Positions 49,561 to 61,022 of a DNA stretch of 64,000 bases are shown in pieces. Origin of the DNA: Selaginella tamariscina (taxonomy: Eukaryota; Streptophyta; Lycopodiopsida; Selaginellales; Selaginellaceae); assembly GCA_003024785.1 (NCBI GenBank), contig PUQB01000555.1:62001-126000 (forward strand), read 5' to 3'. Numbering within the stretch: position 1 is the stretch's first letter; every line of letters begins with the position of its first letter. Both the position numbers and the translations under genes were made by a program. Under the pieces are notes generated by a model. That model did not search any database. It saw only the letters and a program-made list of their open reading frames with translations, and was not told the DNA's origin.

Positions 49561-50129
49561 CTATTAAAACTGTTGTATTTCTATCTTATTTTTTTTTTAA
49601 TATTAACTTAATTTATTACTCAATATACATTAGCTAAAGTTTCTTCTTCATCTTAAGTAAAGCTGGCAGTTCTCGAACCACCAGTTACGCTTGACGTGGA
49701 GGTGTTTGAGTAGGTAACTCTCTGGTCTAATGTTCTCTGCGAGCTTGTTTGTTGCCAACCTAGAGAGTTCGAAACTCTTCTCGGTTCCTATAATATTCCT
49801 TCCGAGCTCGACGGCAAGCTAATAATGATGACCCGGTTCCGGAACAATATCCCAACTAGGTCGCTAGGTCTACTGAGACGCTCGATCAAAAGCTGCATGA
49901 GTCAAACACTCTTCAGTTGAATCATCATCCTGCACAAACTTCCATTAGATAAACATAGCAAAGTACTTCCTTACCAAGTCTCCTGATAACGGTCGACAGT
50001 GTCAATGAGGATCGTGTTCTCAACGCCAGAGGGTTTGGCCTCTTCGACTTCTTCTCAGAGCTTTGCAGCACCAAGAGAACTAACAAGTTATCCTGCCACA
50101 TAGACCAAGTTAAACTTGAACTTGAATAG

Positions 50130-52846
50130 CTAGCTTACCTTAATTTTGTCACGGTATCCCCAGCCTCGTGCACGGTAGACGCTGTAAGTCCCTGCAACCT
50201 CCAAGTTGATTACTGCAGCCGCCTGAATCACCGCCGAAACAGAAGGAGAACTCGCGAAGACGACCATGAAACCACTCGCTGCCAAGTGCATTCCACTGAA
50301 CTGCAAGGCCTCCTCAAACTTCACCGGATCTAGCTGCACAATGTCCTTGTTGATGCTAGCACCTCCATATACAAGCTCATTGGGCAAGTCGAGGATGATG
50401 AGGTTGAAGCCGTATTCACCTACCACTTCCTGGAACAACGTTTGTGACTCAACCGTATGTAGTCTGTCAACCTGTTGTCGGAGCTTGGTGTACACCTCTG
50501 TCTGGGAAGCACCTGGCTCGAAGAAAGACCTGCTCATCTCCTCCATGTCGCACACAGCTAGGTCGTAGGATCCACGGGATGCAGCCAGGGTCGGGATGAA
50601 GGTCATCAGGTCGTCCTTGATGTCCAAACTAGCTACAAGTGGCTGTACCTCATTGATTGTAAAGTCGAATGCCGGCGGAGGTGCTGTAGAAGAGCTTGGT
50701 CCCGCTCCCGATCCCTTTGCAGGTGTAGTTGTCTTCCGCACCGTCTTCTTCATCTTGCTCTTCTTGATAGCCTCTACTTCTTCTGGCTCCCAAACAATCG
50801 CTGGTAGATCATTGGCGTGCATGTCGAATAGTGTGCTCTCCCAAGCTGGTGGCTGTTGCGACGGACAGTCGAGCCAGAATGGAACATGCTCCCGTTCGAA
50901 CGGTGTTAGAGCTCCTCTGCTCTTCGACCACATGTGAGGCTCGCTTGTATGATCTGTCCACAGCTTATCAGTATGGGACGGTGTCATTTGCTTCGCCAGT
51001 ATGAACCTGCAACACAAAGTCAGACAGTAGCAATGCTTGGATTGAAAGCTTACCTCCATATCATCCGACGCGCAGATTTCACGCTCCAGAACTCATTCGG
51101 CTCCATCGAATAAGTGAACCGTATGCAGTCATGGAAGGGCTGAAAGACCAGGCACTTGCTCCGAGTTCTCATCTCGTCAAACCAGCTCATGAAGTCGACA
51201 TCCGTTCCAACTTCTTCACCATCCTCTCGCAACCCCTTAAGGATCTGAATGGCTTCCTCGCGCACAGCCTTCCAATATAAGTCCAAGGTGAACCACTTGA
51301 TCCACTCTTTGTCCTGCATGCCCGGTAGCCCAAGTGTCTGTTGTTCTGCCTTGGATTCGAGACGGGTGAGCTTGTTCAGGTATCGGAGTCGCAGCATGTT
51401 TGGAATCTTCGCCTTGACATCGCATACAGCTTCTCAATGCCCATCCAGCGACACTGCTTATGAGAGATGTTTGTCACCTTCTGGAACCACTCCTCCCCCA
51501 AGTCTGGGTCTATGATGGAGAGGAACTTGTGCATACGCTTGTCATGCTTCTTGTACACTAGCTGCTTCAGGTTCACCTCAACCTGTGATTGCCCTTAGCA
51601 CTGGTGACTGCTCTGTCGAGATCATCGTCGATCTCGTTCTGCACATAGAATAAGTTAAAAATTCTTTCCTATAAATTAAATCGGAGGTTACCTTGAAAAG
51701 GATCTTTGCGCAGATCAGGTTCGGAAGAGGATGCCAAGCCGTCTTTCCTGTGAACTCTCCTTCCACTTCCGCACCTCAAGACGATCAACCTCCGTGAGTG
51801 ACTCGAGGATTTTCTGAGTTCCTTCTGTACTAGTGCAGACCGCCTTTACAGCGAGGAGAATATGTGGTAGCGTTGTTTCCACAGATGTTGCTGAAGATCT
51901 GTTCAACGAAACTGTAAGTCTAAACTCTTAACAAAAAGAAAAGAAAATACTCACATGTTAATCGATTGGAACATCGAAACCAGTTGAAGAATGTCGAGGT
52001 TCTCCGTGGAGATGAAACTCGATCGAACGCGAATAGCCCATCGCTGGTTGTCCTCTGCATCCTCTCGGTACAGCTTCTGCAAAGCCTGTAGCCTATGGTT
52101 CCCGTCCCAGCAGCTAAACTTCCTGTTTGAGAGCCTTGAAGCCCACTGTTTGTACTCCGGCTGAGTAAGAGCTTGCTCGAAAGACCGGTGCTGCTCGTAC
52201 TGAATCGTGTCCTTCGACAGCTCCGATAGCTCCTCAGCAGTGAGTCGATCTCCGATGGACAGAATGAACAAGGCCGTGTTGCGTAGATAACCAGCCTTCT
52301 TCAACGATGACACCAGCCTGTCCAAGTCCCCTGGGTTCACTCGTCGAACCACCTCGTTGAATGTATTCTAAGATGGGCACATCAGGAGGATCACCAAGTC
52401 CCTTGATAGTAATTTTGTCGAGCAGGTTTGCTGAGCTCTCCAAATGCAGGCTCGCCGGTATGCTGTATAACTCCTTCGGCTCCTTATCGCTCTTCGCCTT
52501 CTTGCCTTTTGAATCAGCTTTCCCGCGGCCTCTCTTTTTGCTGACTGCCTCCTCCAAGTCGTCCTCGCTAGCTTCAACTGCCTCTGTCATCTGCACTTGC
52601 TCGTTCAGGACTGCAACCTCAGCGATGAAGGAGGCAACTGCGACGAGCTCTCCGGGAAATCTGTGATTGGTTGGTGGAGGCTGTTCTTGCTCAACTGGTA
52701 CTACTCCAGACTGAGTCACTGGAGGATCCTCCTTTGCTACATTAGATGGTTCTCCTCTCTTGCCTCGCTTCTGCTTCGATATCCTCTTCTCTCCCTGGCT
52801 CTTCATCAGGCGCAGTCTCTAGTAGACGTTTTGAAGCTCTCACCAT
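50130..52846 (-). pseudogene. ParB-like plus methyltransferase-like gene of E4, frame-broken
   Basis: The start at 52,846 (MVRASKRLLE) is followed by a lysine-rich stretch (KKRGRGKADSKGKKAKSDKE). A ParB-like segment comes next (VNPGDLDRLVSSLKKAGYL ... CWDGNHRLQALQKLYRE, 52,330-52,050). A middle region (KEWIKWFTLDLYWKAVREEA, about 51,280) leads to a C-terminal Rossmann-like block (YGFNLIILDLPNELVYGG ... GFMVVFASSPSVSAVIQAAA, 50,430-50,210). DLPNE sits where DNA N4/N6 methyltransferases have DPPY/DPPW. ParB-like and methyltransferase domains occur together in bacterial and phage proteins. GT-AG introns are visible near 51,910-51,955, 51,640-51,690 and 51,010-51,055. Single-base frame changes occur about four or five times. 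Catalytic activity is doubtful, and the methyltransferase call is the weaker one. Confidence 0.5.
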
Positions 52847-52929
52847 TTTGTAAACTCTGGAAAGCAAACACACAAGTCAATTGATTAGGAGACAAAATAA
52901 AAAAAACAAACAAAGATGACTAACCTTGT

Positions 52930-53760
52930 GGCTGCCGACTCAAGCTAGATGGTGCCGACTCTCAGTCGGCACAAATGGAAGACACTTAACTCTGAAAAAA
53001 AAATTGTTTACGATACTTGAGCCGCAAAGCAAAATAAACATTCAAAATACCTGTGCCGACTGAAGAAGGATGGTGCCGTCACTCTCAGTCGGCACAAATG
53101 GGAAGACACATTAACTCTGAAAAAAATGTGATACGACTTGAGCGCAAAGCAAAATATAAACAAATTCAAAATACCTTGTGGCTGCCGACTGAAGAAGGAT
53201 GGTGCCGTCACTCTCAGTCGGCACAAATGGGAAGACACATTAACTCTGAAAAAAAACATTGTGATACGAATACTTGATCCAGAAAGCAAAAAAAAATATC
53301 GAAAATACCTTGTGGCTGCTGACTGAACCAAGGATGGTGCCGTCACTCTCAGTCGGCACAAATGGGAAGACCATTAACTCTGAAAAAAAAAACATTGTGA
53401 TACGAATACTTGAGCCAGAAAGCAAAAAATAAACAAATCAAAAACCTTGTGTTTGCCGACTGAACCAAGATGGTGCCGTCACTCTCAGTCGGCACAAATG
53501 GAAAGACCCATTAACTCTGAAAAAAGAACATTGTGACATGTATACTTGAGCCGCAAGGAAAAAATAAATAAATCTACAATACCTTGTGTTTGCCGACTGA
53601 ACAGGATGGTGCCGTCGCTCTCAGTCGGCACAAATGGGAAGACCCTATATCTTTGGAAAAAGAAATACTTTGAGCCGCAAATCATAAAATACAGAAATTA
53701 CACATACCTTGTGGCCGCCGGCTCAGCAGGATGGTGCCGACAATCTAAATCGGCACAGAA
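52930..53760 (-). repeat. Seven-unit tandem array of exon-like repeats
   Basis: Seven units of about 120-135 bp. Read on the minus strand each has a polypyrimidine-AG, a ~70-bp block from AGTTAATGTGTCTTCCC to CAGTCGGCAGCCACAAG, then GT and a ~55-bp T-rich stretch. Each is therefore laid out like an exon plus a short intron. Each block contains GTGCCGACTGA..TCAGTCGGCA, an inverted repeat of the GTCGGCA motif. The array lies directly upstream of the start codon at 52,846. Confidence 0.8.
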
Positions 53761-54247
53761 ATCTCCATTGATATACTGCTGCACGAATCGAGTCAAAATG
53801 GATGGCGCCGCAGTGGAAACCGTAACTCTGAGATCTGAGATTGAAGAAACCCTCGGGATCTGCCGCAGTGGAAACAGATCTGAGATTGAAAGAACCCTAG
53901 CCACAGTGGAAACAATAAACCCTATCTACAAAAAAACCCTAGCCGCAATGAAAACAGTGAACCCTACGGAATAAATGTGACATTAATATTTAGGGTTTAT
54001 TTTAAAATATGTGAATAATTGGTAAATGTGAAGATATTTCAAATCAAAAAGGTAGAAATTAAATTAAATTGGTGATACTAGAGAGGACATCATTAAGAAC
54101 ACTGTGAGCTGGGCAGCGTAGAATTAACTATATACAAACGTGTATTCACATTTATTATCACGATTGTAATTTTTTTTTGGCAAGGGAAAGTGTGTTTAAT
54201 CTTTTGCTTTGCTTTCCTAAACCACCGAGCTTTCTCCTTGTGTTGTC
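53761..54247. other. Spacer between the E4 array and the plus-strand gene
   Basis: Begins with three repeats of a short A-rich unit around aaccctagccgcaatgaaaac (about 53,815-53,970). It probably contains the two promoters. No gene. Confidence 0.4.
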
Positions 54248-57240
54248 ATGGCCAGAGTTACCTATGAAGGCATTGACAAAGATTTCCCAGTCGATGAAGA
54301 TGGAAATGCTTTTGTGTTTGAACATAATCTTCACATTGCTTTCAACATTCCTTGTTGGTTCAGTATACATGTGGTTCAATTGATGTCAGTTTTGCAAGTT
54401 CTAGAGAAGATGTGGAGTTGTACCAGAAGGCAATGCATCAAACCAGTTTGTCTTTTACACATTGTGCTCGGCAAAGGGCCCGTTGTTCAGGTTGTGAATA
54501 GAGGAGCGTGAGGAATCCATGCTGGTGTCTTCTAAGAGCAGACAAATGTAGGATAGGGAAGGATCTCATTGGTTCGTCTGAAGTTAAACGCGTCTCTGAA
54601 CTACTGCAAATATACAATGGAAATGTCATTTACGAACTTCCCCCTAAGACAGAAAGCACAGAGAAGTACTCGGGATGAATCGCAAGGATGGCTGCTACCA
54701 TTGGACACACCCGAGCACAACACACTGGCATGTTCCGGCGCGAGTCAGTCGAAGTTCATGTGTCGGACATCTCAAATGCATCAATCCTACCTGCCCTACT
54801 TGGCTTTTAAGAAGAAAGCAAATGAATGTCACTTCAAGGGTGCTGTGGACAAGGCAAAGACAACTAAGACAGGCAAAGTAATAGGCATGAAATGTAAGTA
54901 TTGTGGAGAGGAGCCATTGCTGGTGCACACTTGTCCGGCTAGTGTACTACATTCTGCCAGACGACATTTCTTTTACAAGGTTGTTCATTCACAGAGGTGT
55001 TCATTAGCATCTAGTCAGCCCTCAGTGTCAGCTTCAAACGTTCAGCGAGCCAGATCTAGTGTCAGCAACGTGGTAAAGAGCAGTTCGCGAACCAATCAAC
55101 GAGTGATTGAGTTTCAAGCCGCACGTGAGCTCATCTTTAAAGAACTTTTCAAGGAAGAAGGAGAAGTCCGTACACTAGTTTACTCTCAAAACTTGAACCT
55201 CTAACAAACCATCGATCAATGGGTTGTTTGGACCACACACACTGTATACCAAACTGGGCAACAATGAATACACCTTTATGATCCATTGTAAGTTGTCGAA
55301 CAGTCATAACACTTTCTATTCTTGTTATCTAATGCTCTCTTACAGTGTCAGATCCATGGTCACTATAGCTTGCGCAGATATGTGCCACGAAGATAATGTG
55401 CAGTGCTGAAGTTCTTGAACACAATGCTAGAAGTTTGTAAGAAACAGGGTTTGGAGAATGTAAACTTTGCTGGTTTCATGTCGGATGAGGCTAGAGCAAT
55501 ATGGAAGCCTTGCGCCAAGTATTCAATAACGGAGCAAAGATGAAAGAAAGGGAAAGAAGTTGTCTATTTCACTTTAATGCAATCTGTGCGTCAAGTGACA
55601 AAGAAATGGATCGCAGAAGAACACCGTGAAGAAACACATGAAGTTTGCTCGTGCCTGGCTTGCAGCATTGAATGAACAATCCAAAAAGGAATGACCAACA
55701 ATTCTCGAGTCTTTTGGGAAGTATGAAGCGTCAAACATTCGTGCTTTGAAAACATGGATGTCTTGGTGGATCAGGCATGAGGACCACATCTCCATCGTGG
55801 AATTGGGAGACATGACAGAAGAAGGACTCACGAGCATTCCAACTACAAACAATGCAGAAGTGATTCATGCGAGAGCAAGAAGAGCAAGATTGGCCAAAAG
55901 AGTACCACTACTAGAGGCGACAATGTTAGACCTCACCGATGCAGTTTTGCAGAGTGCAAAGGTAAAAGTGGCAATAGAAGGGAGGTATATAGGGTCAAGT
56001 CCTTTGAAGGAAACTCTGTTGAAACGGTGCAATGCAAACTCTCTAAGGGGAAAAGTGTATCTCCATCAACAATTATCAATCTGGTGGAAGACGAAAACAC
56101 TTGACCAGCCTAGAGTTCACGAGTACACTAACGTTCAAGTGCAAACTGTCAGGAGAACAGTTATAGGAACAGAACAGTTTGATGCTCGACGTTCACACAG
56201 ACATGATATAGAGTACACAGAGTGGGTGGTCCAAAACAACAGAAGAAAAGGTTAAGGTTCGAAGAGGTTTTAGAGAGAGAAATTGCACAAACAGAGTGGG
56301 CCATCAAATGAATTGGAGCATCCAGTAAGGTTAAGTATTTGGGGATGAATCAAGAAGGAACTGCTATGTGTGGAAAACCAATTGGTTATCCAAGCAGAGT
56401 GCCAGCACCAAGATTTCTACGAAAAATGAATGTACAATGATGCCTTGGGGAATGAGAAGTATGTACAACAGGATGTGTTCTGCCCAAGAGATTCAGGGTG
56501 TTTCACGCAGCCAAATGGCAAAATTCTGCAATCAAGAATTCCAGCACCACCAACGGTTTGGCCTGTGCTCAAGGAAACAAAGATGACAAATGAGAGGTCA
56601 AAGAACTACAGAATGCAGGCTTTGTTTTGGAAGGTTATAGGGATGGCAGGAAGAGTAGATAGGGCAGAAGGACAAAACACCATCGCCACCACGTGGAGTT
56701 GGATCTATAATAATTCCACCTTTCAAAGAACACATGGTCCGGACTCCAACAAAAATGTCCAAGGAACAACATAAGAGTTTCCACAAGGCCAAGACATTTT
56801 TAGGTTGAGTGAGAAATGTTGTAGTGACAATTAGAGGACGGAAGGAGGCTTTCGTTATGTTGACAGAAAATGACTCTGCAAATGTGATTATCAATACTTA
56901 TCCTACATGTAGTTGTTCTACCTTTCAAAAGAGCAAAAGTTAGAACCCATGTGTACACCTGTACTTCATCTATAGCTGGTCTTGGCTTGAACCCGGATGT
57001 CACATACTTTCTACAAAGGCGATTGCTTAGTGAGATTGAGGTTCAATACTTATCCTACATGTAGTTGTTCTACCTTTCAAAAGAGCAAAAGTTAGAACCC
57101 ATGTGTACACCTGTACTTCATCTATAGCTGTGTGCTTGCTTGAACCCGGATGTCACATACTTTCTACAAAGGCGATTGCTTAGTGAGATTGAGGTCCACC
57201 GTTTGCTAGTCAATTGCAATAGATTCATGACCCACCAGTG
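54248..57240 (+). pseudogene. Zinc-binding, SWIM-like gene of E4, frame-broken
   Basis: Plus strand from MARVTYEGIDKDFPVDEDGN. Open stretches follow: VEVHVSDISNASILPALLGF (about 54,745), a zinc-binding-like MKCKYCGEEPLLVHTCPA (about 54,890-54,945), ESWLKTWMSW-like sequence (55,740), a 169-codon block 55,746-56,255, and TYPTCSCSTFQKSK then PCVHLY (about 56,895-56,970). The last resembles a SWIM zinc finger (CxC..CxH), known from MULE transposases and FAR1 proteins. I do not recognise the rest and see no catalytic triad. The frame changes several times, and some changes may be introns. It could be the transposase of E4. Confidence 0.45.
56892..57194 (+). repeat. Tandem duplication of 152 bp in the SWIM-like region
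   Basis: Two nearly identical copies from caatacttatcctacatgta to gcttagtgagattgagg. The high identity points to a recent event, and it doubles the SWIM-like segment. Confidence 0.9.
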
Positions 57241-57399
57241 CTACAAGGATAAATGGTATACATAAAAATGCTTTGTTGAATAGTAACTTATTGAACTTTT
57301 TATAAAGTATTCAAAAAAATTCTAAAAAATTAAATGATTATTTGTTGGTCGGCAAATATTAAGCCGGTCGCAAATATTAAGCTAGTCGGCATATTAAAA

Positions 57400-57518
57400 A
57401 AACTTATATCAAAAAATATTCTTAAGAATTTTAGAATATGCTATAATACCTGGAATATCCATGAATGTACTAGAATATTTTGAAGCCTCCTGAGCCGGAG
57501 CCTTCTTTTTGCCGAGAC
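57400..57518 (-). repeat. Right terminal region of E4
   Basis: Inverted match to 49,442-49,560. Three GTCGGC(A)-like motifs lie just inside it (57,348-57,390). Confidence 0.55.
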
Positions 57519-57652
57519 CCATCAAAATACTACCAACAATATCAAATTGTTGATGTTTCCATTTACATTAAAAGAAGATGTAAATGATTGATATTATGCT
57601 CAATTGATATTATAATAATTTGTTGCTAATGTTCTAAACGTATTGATTACAT

Positions 57653-57950
57653 ATGCATGTTGTAACTCAAATGGGCATGTCTATAATCCCATTTCTTAAT
57701 AATAGCAATTTTAATTTAATTAGCAATTTTTAATATTAAAATAATATTCTTTAAAATATATGTTTAATGATAAAATATTCTTTAGAACATTCAAATTTTA
57801 TAATTAACCCTTTAATAAATCATAACATTGGTGGACAAAAATTTGATAACGTTATAAAGGTAAAAGATATTAAGTTATATAATATATTATATTTAAGATT
57901 GTATGGCCTAATATAAATGTTATAAAGAGCATGAAGAGGTCATTAATGTT
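57653..57950 (+). mobile_element. Left end of a third E1/E2-family transposon (E3)
   Basis: Starts ATGCATGTTGTAACTCAAAT and follows the AT-rich subterminal sequence of E1 and E2 for about 300 bp (aatattctttagaacatt.., gagcatgaagagg). It is preceded by ACAT. The gene expected next is absent. AT-rich sequence follows instead, so E3 is truncated or a deletion derivative. Confidence 0.65.
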
Positions 57951-57978
57951 AAAGTCCCATCTGTGTATGTATATATCC

Positions 57979-58722
57979 TACATGGCCAAATGCACAATCA
58001 TTAATATAAGTAAATAGTTTATAAGCTGATTTTATGTATTAATTATGAATGACATCATTTTAAAAAGCAAGTTCTTGTTTCAATTAGTAAAAAATATCAA
58101 AATAAATGATTAAAAAATACACAATGTGCAATTGTTCACATAAAAAAAACAAGAGCATGTACATATGAAAGATTCTTTATATATTCATACGTAGGTTGTG
58201 CACAATATTAAATTACAACTCTTCCCTTACATACATAAGGATTATCTTTACACTAAGTTGAATATGGATTAGAACAAAACTTACCAAGTTAACTTGTAAA
58301 TAATTAATTTTGATAAATTAAATACATTCAATTCAATCTATGATCTCTCTCTTTATATATATATGATGTTTGTATGTACGTATGTATGTATAGCATAAAT
58401 TCCATGTAATATATATTGAAGTACTATAGTATTAATTTGAAATTTATACAAACTAAAGCTAACAAGTGTTTACATGTTAGATTGGTAATTCTTGTTCTAA
58501 ATCCTATACTAAATATTTAAAATTATATACTCATTACATAAAGTCTTATGAAGGCCAACAATATCAAGATGAAATAAAATTAAATATGCTAGACTACAAT
58601 TCATGCAGGTATGCAAAACAAATGCATTTGTGTTCTCTTATATATAAAAAAAACAAATCGTATAAACAAGGGAATCACTTCCACTACAAAATTATAACAA
58701 TACAAACTATTTTCCAGCCTTT
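57979..58722. repeat. Segmental duplication, copy A
   Basis: About 745 bp starting tacatggccaaatgcacaat and running to ttttccagcc. It is nearly identical to 60,221-61,022. No gene. Confidence 0.85.
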
Positions 58723-60220
58723 TGATGTATATAATGTGATGAATTTCACAATATACAAGGTTTTATTAATCAGACTTTTCCAATATTAATTGATTATATC
58801 TTTTGTTAATTTTCCTAAACAATGTAAAGGATAATATATATAAGCTATGTTATATTATATTTATAAATCACCAAAAAGCTATGATCGGGGTGCTGGAATT
58901 ATTATTTTTTAAATGATATCAATAAATTAAAAACCGAATTTTTATTGCTAGTTACTTGTTATGTTACTCTAGTTTATTATAAGTATCTTCAATTTTTATA
59001 AGATATTTATATTTTATCTTGACTTTGTTTACACCAAAAGGAACAATTGTTCTACTTTTGTAATGGACCATTTCATGATTACAAATCCTCATGTATTCAT
59101 TCGTAATCGATTGGAAAGCCCCTAAGCTGAATTTAAATTATCTAAGTTAAATTTTAGATTGTTTTTCATGAATTTAATCTATTAATTTTTTTATAAGGTT
59201 TAAAACTTTTGGTGACATATTGGTTCTACTCTACTTTGCCAAAATTTATTTTGAGTAATATTAATATGACAGCTCCTTGCATGCACGTCGTGTGTATTAG
59301 GAGACTATTATATACTCGTTGTTAAAAAAAAATAGGATATTATGATTTAGATGATATATGACATTTTATATACGCAAGCTTTCCATAGCAATGTCATGCT
59401 TGACTTTCCCAATGTGTTTCTGAATTATGTGTAGCAAATATGCATGTGTAGTACTAGTATCTGTTTTCTTATATATAAAATATATCAAGGAATATTGTTT
59501 ATTGATCTAGGTTGGAGGGTTGCTTATAATCAACATTGTTATAGTAATTATATATACACATACTGAGATATATTTAAGTGTTTGTACACATATACATACG
59601 AATACTTATAGATCACCCCAAAGGAGTATATTTATATTATTAATTCCATCCATTAAGCAGTGTCCGATACCCCAAAGGAGTGCATCCTATCGAATCTATA
59701 AGTATACATATGCATTCGAGGATTAGCAAGGCAGTTAAGCCCAATTAGCATACCTTATTAATGTCAAATTTGATTAGCCCAAATTGTGCATGTGCCTCAA
59801 GTGTATTAGAATATCCCAAATGATCCACTTACTAAACATAACGTGAGAACCAATATGCTAAAGATATCTTATTAATTGTTATATAAGTGCACAATTGCCA
59901 ATAATTGTTCATACTTAACATAAATACATGACAAAAGTAAGCATTAAAATATTATAAATACATATATTATACATGTTTTATATCTAAGACATTTCTTTAG
60001 AATCGCTCTTTCGTATGTAATTGAATCAAAAGTAGAGCATTCTTTTTCGTTTTTAATTTTAGCGAAATGCAGTGCCACATTTGGGTTATAACCTTCCACT
60101 ATATTTTAAATATTACTTTGCTCTTTTCTTAAAGAGATTATTTGTTGCACAATTATATATTCGAAATGCATTCAAGAAAAACCCTCTAAATATGCTAGTA
60201 TATGAACAATACCCATCTCT
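58723..60220. other. AT-rich sequence without recognisable gene
   Basis: 1.5 kb. No credible open frame, no match to the arrays. A short palindrome-free repeat ccccaaaggagt occurs twice (59,617 and 59,674). Confidence 0.5.
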
Positions 60221-60606
60221 TACATGGCCAAATGCACAATCATTAATATAAGTAAATAGTTTATAAGCTGATTTTAATGTATTAATTATGAATGACATCA
60301 TTTAAAAAGCAAGTTCTTGTTTTAATTAGTGAAAAATATCAAAATAATGATTAGAAAATAATGCATACAATGTGCAGTTGTCCACATAAAAAAAACAAGG
60401 GCATGTACATATGAAAGATTCTTTTATGTATTCATACGTAGGTTGTGCACAATATTAAATTACAACTCTTTCCCTTACATACATAAGGGTTATATTTACA
60501 CTCAAGTTGAATATGGATTGGAACAAAACTTACCAAGTTAACTTGTAAATAATTAATTTTGGTAAATTAAGTACATTCAATTCAATCTATGATATCTCTC
60601 TCTCTC

Positions 60607-60672
<66 letters not shown>

Positions 60673-61022
60673 GTATGTGTATAGCATAAATTCCATGTAA
60701 TATATATTGAAGTACTATAGTATTAATTTGAATTTTACAAACTAAAGCTAACAAGTGTTTACATGTTAGATTGGTAATTCTTGTTCCAAATCCTATACTA
60801 ATATATTTAAAATTATATACTCATTACATAAAGTCTTATGAAGGCCAACAATATCAAGATGAAATTAAAGTTAAATATGCTAGACTACAATTCAGTGTAG
60901 GTATGCAAAACAAATGCATTTGTGTTCTCTTTATATATAAAAAAAAAATCGTATAAACAAGGGAATCACTTCCACTACAAAATTATAACATATATTTGTC
61001 CAATACGAACTATTTTCTAGCC
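60221..61022. repeat. Segmental duplication, copy B, cut by an LTR element
   Basis: Matches copy A up to ..ctagcc, where the LTR at 61,023 begins. It differs mainly by an expanded microsatellite (60,596-60,680). Confidence 0.85.
60596..60680. repeat. Compound microsatellite (CT)n(TA)n(GTAT)n
   Basis: The shorter form of the same tract is in copy A near 58,344-58,392, so the tract expanded after or during the duplication. Confidence 0.9.

Larger units (their letters stand above)
49442..57518. mobile_element. Putative 8-kb DNA transposon E4
   Basis: The ends are imperfect inverted repeats. Left GTGTCGCCATTTTGGAGGCT and the right end read inward, GTCTCGGCAAAAAGAAGGCT, both continue with ..GGC.CAGGAGGC and then AATATTC-rich sequence. 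The motif GTCGGCA occurs near both ends (49,526, 49,543, 57,348-57,390) and is the core of the tandem array at 52,930-53,760. The element holds a minus-strand gene (ParB/methyltransferase-like) and a plus-strand gene (zinc-binding, SWIM-like). No target duplication was found, so the exact ends are uncertain. Confidence 0.55.

Noticed and set aside
54177-54383. Short open frame overlapping the start of the E4 plus-strand gene
   Set aside because: A shadow in another frame. The frame starting at 54,248 fits the downstream protein better.
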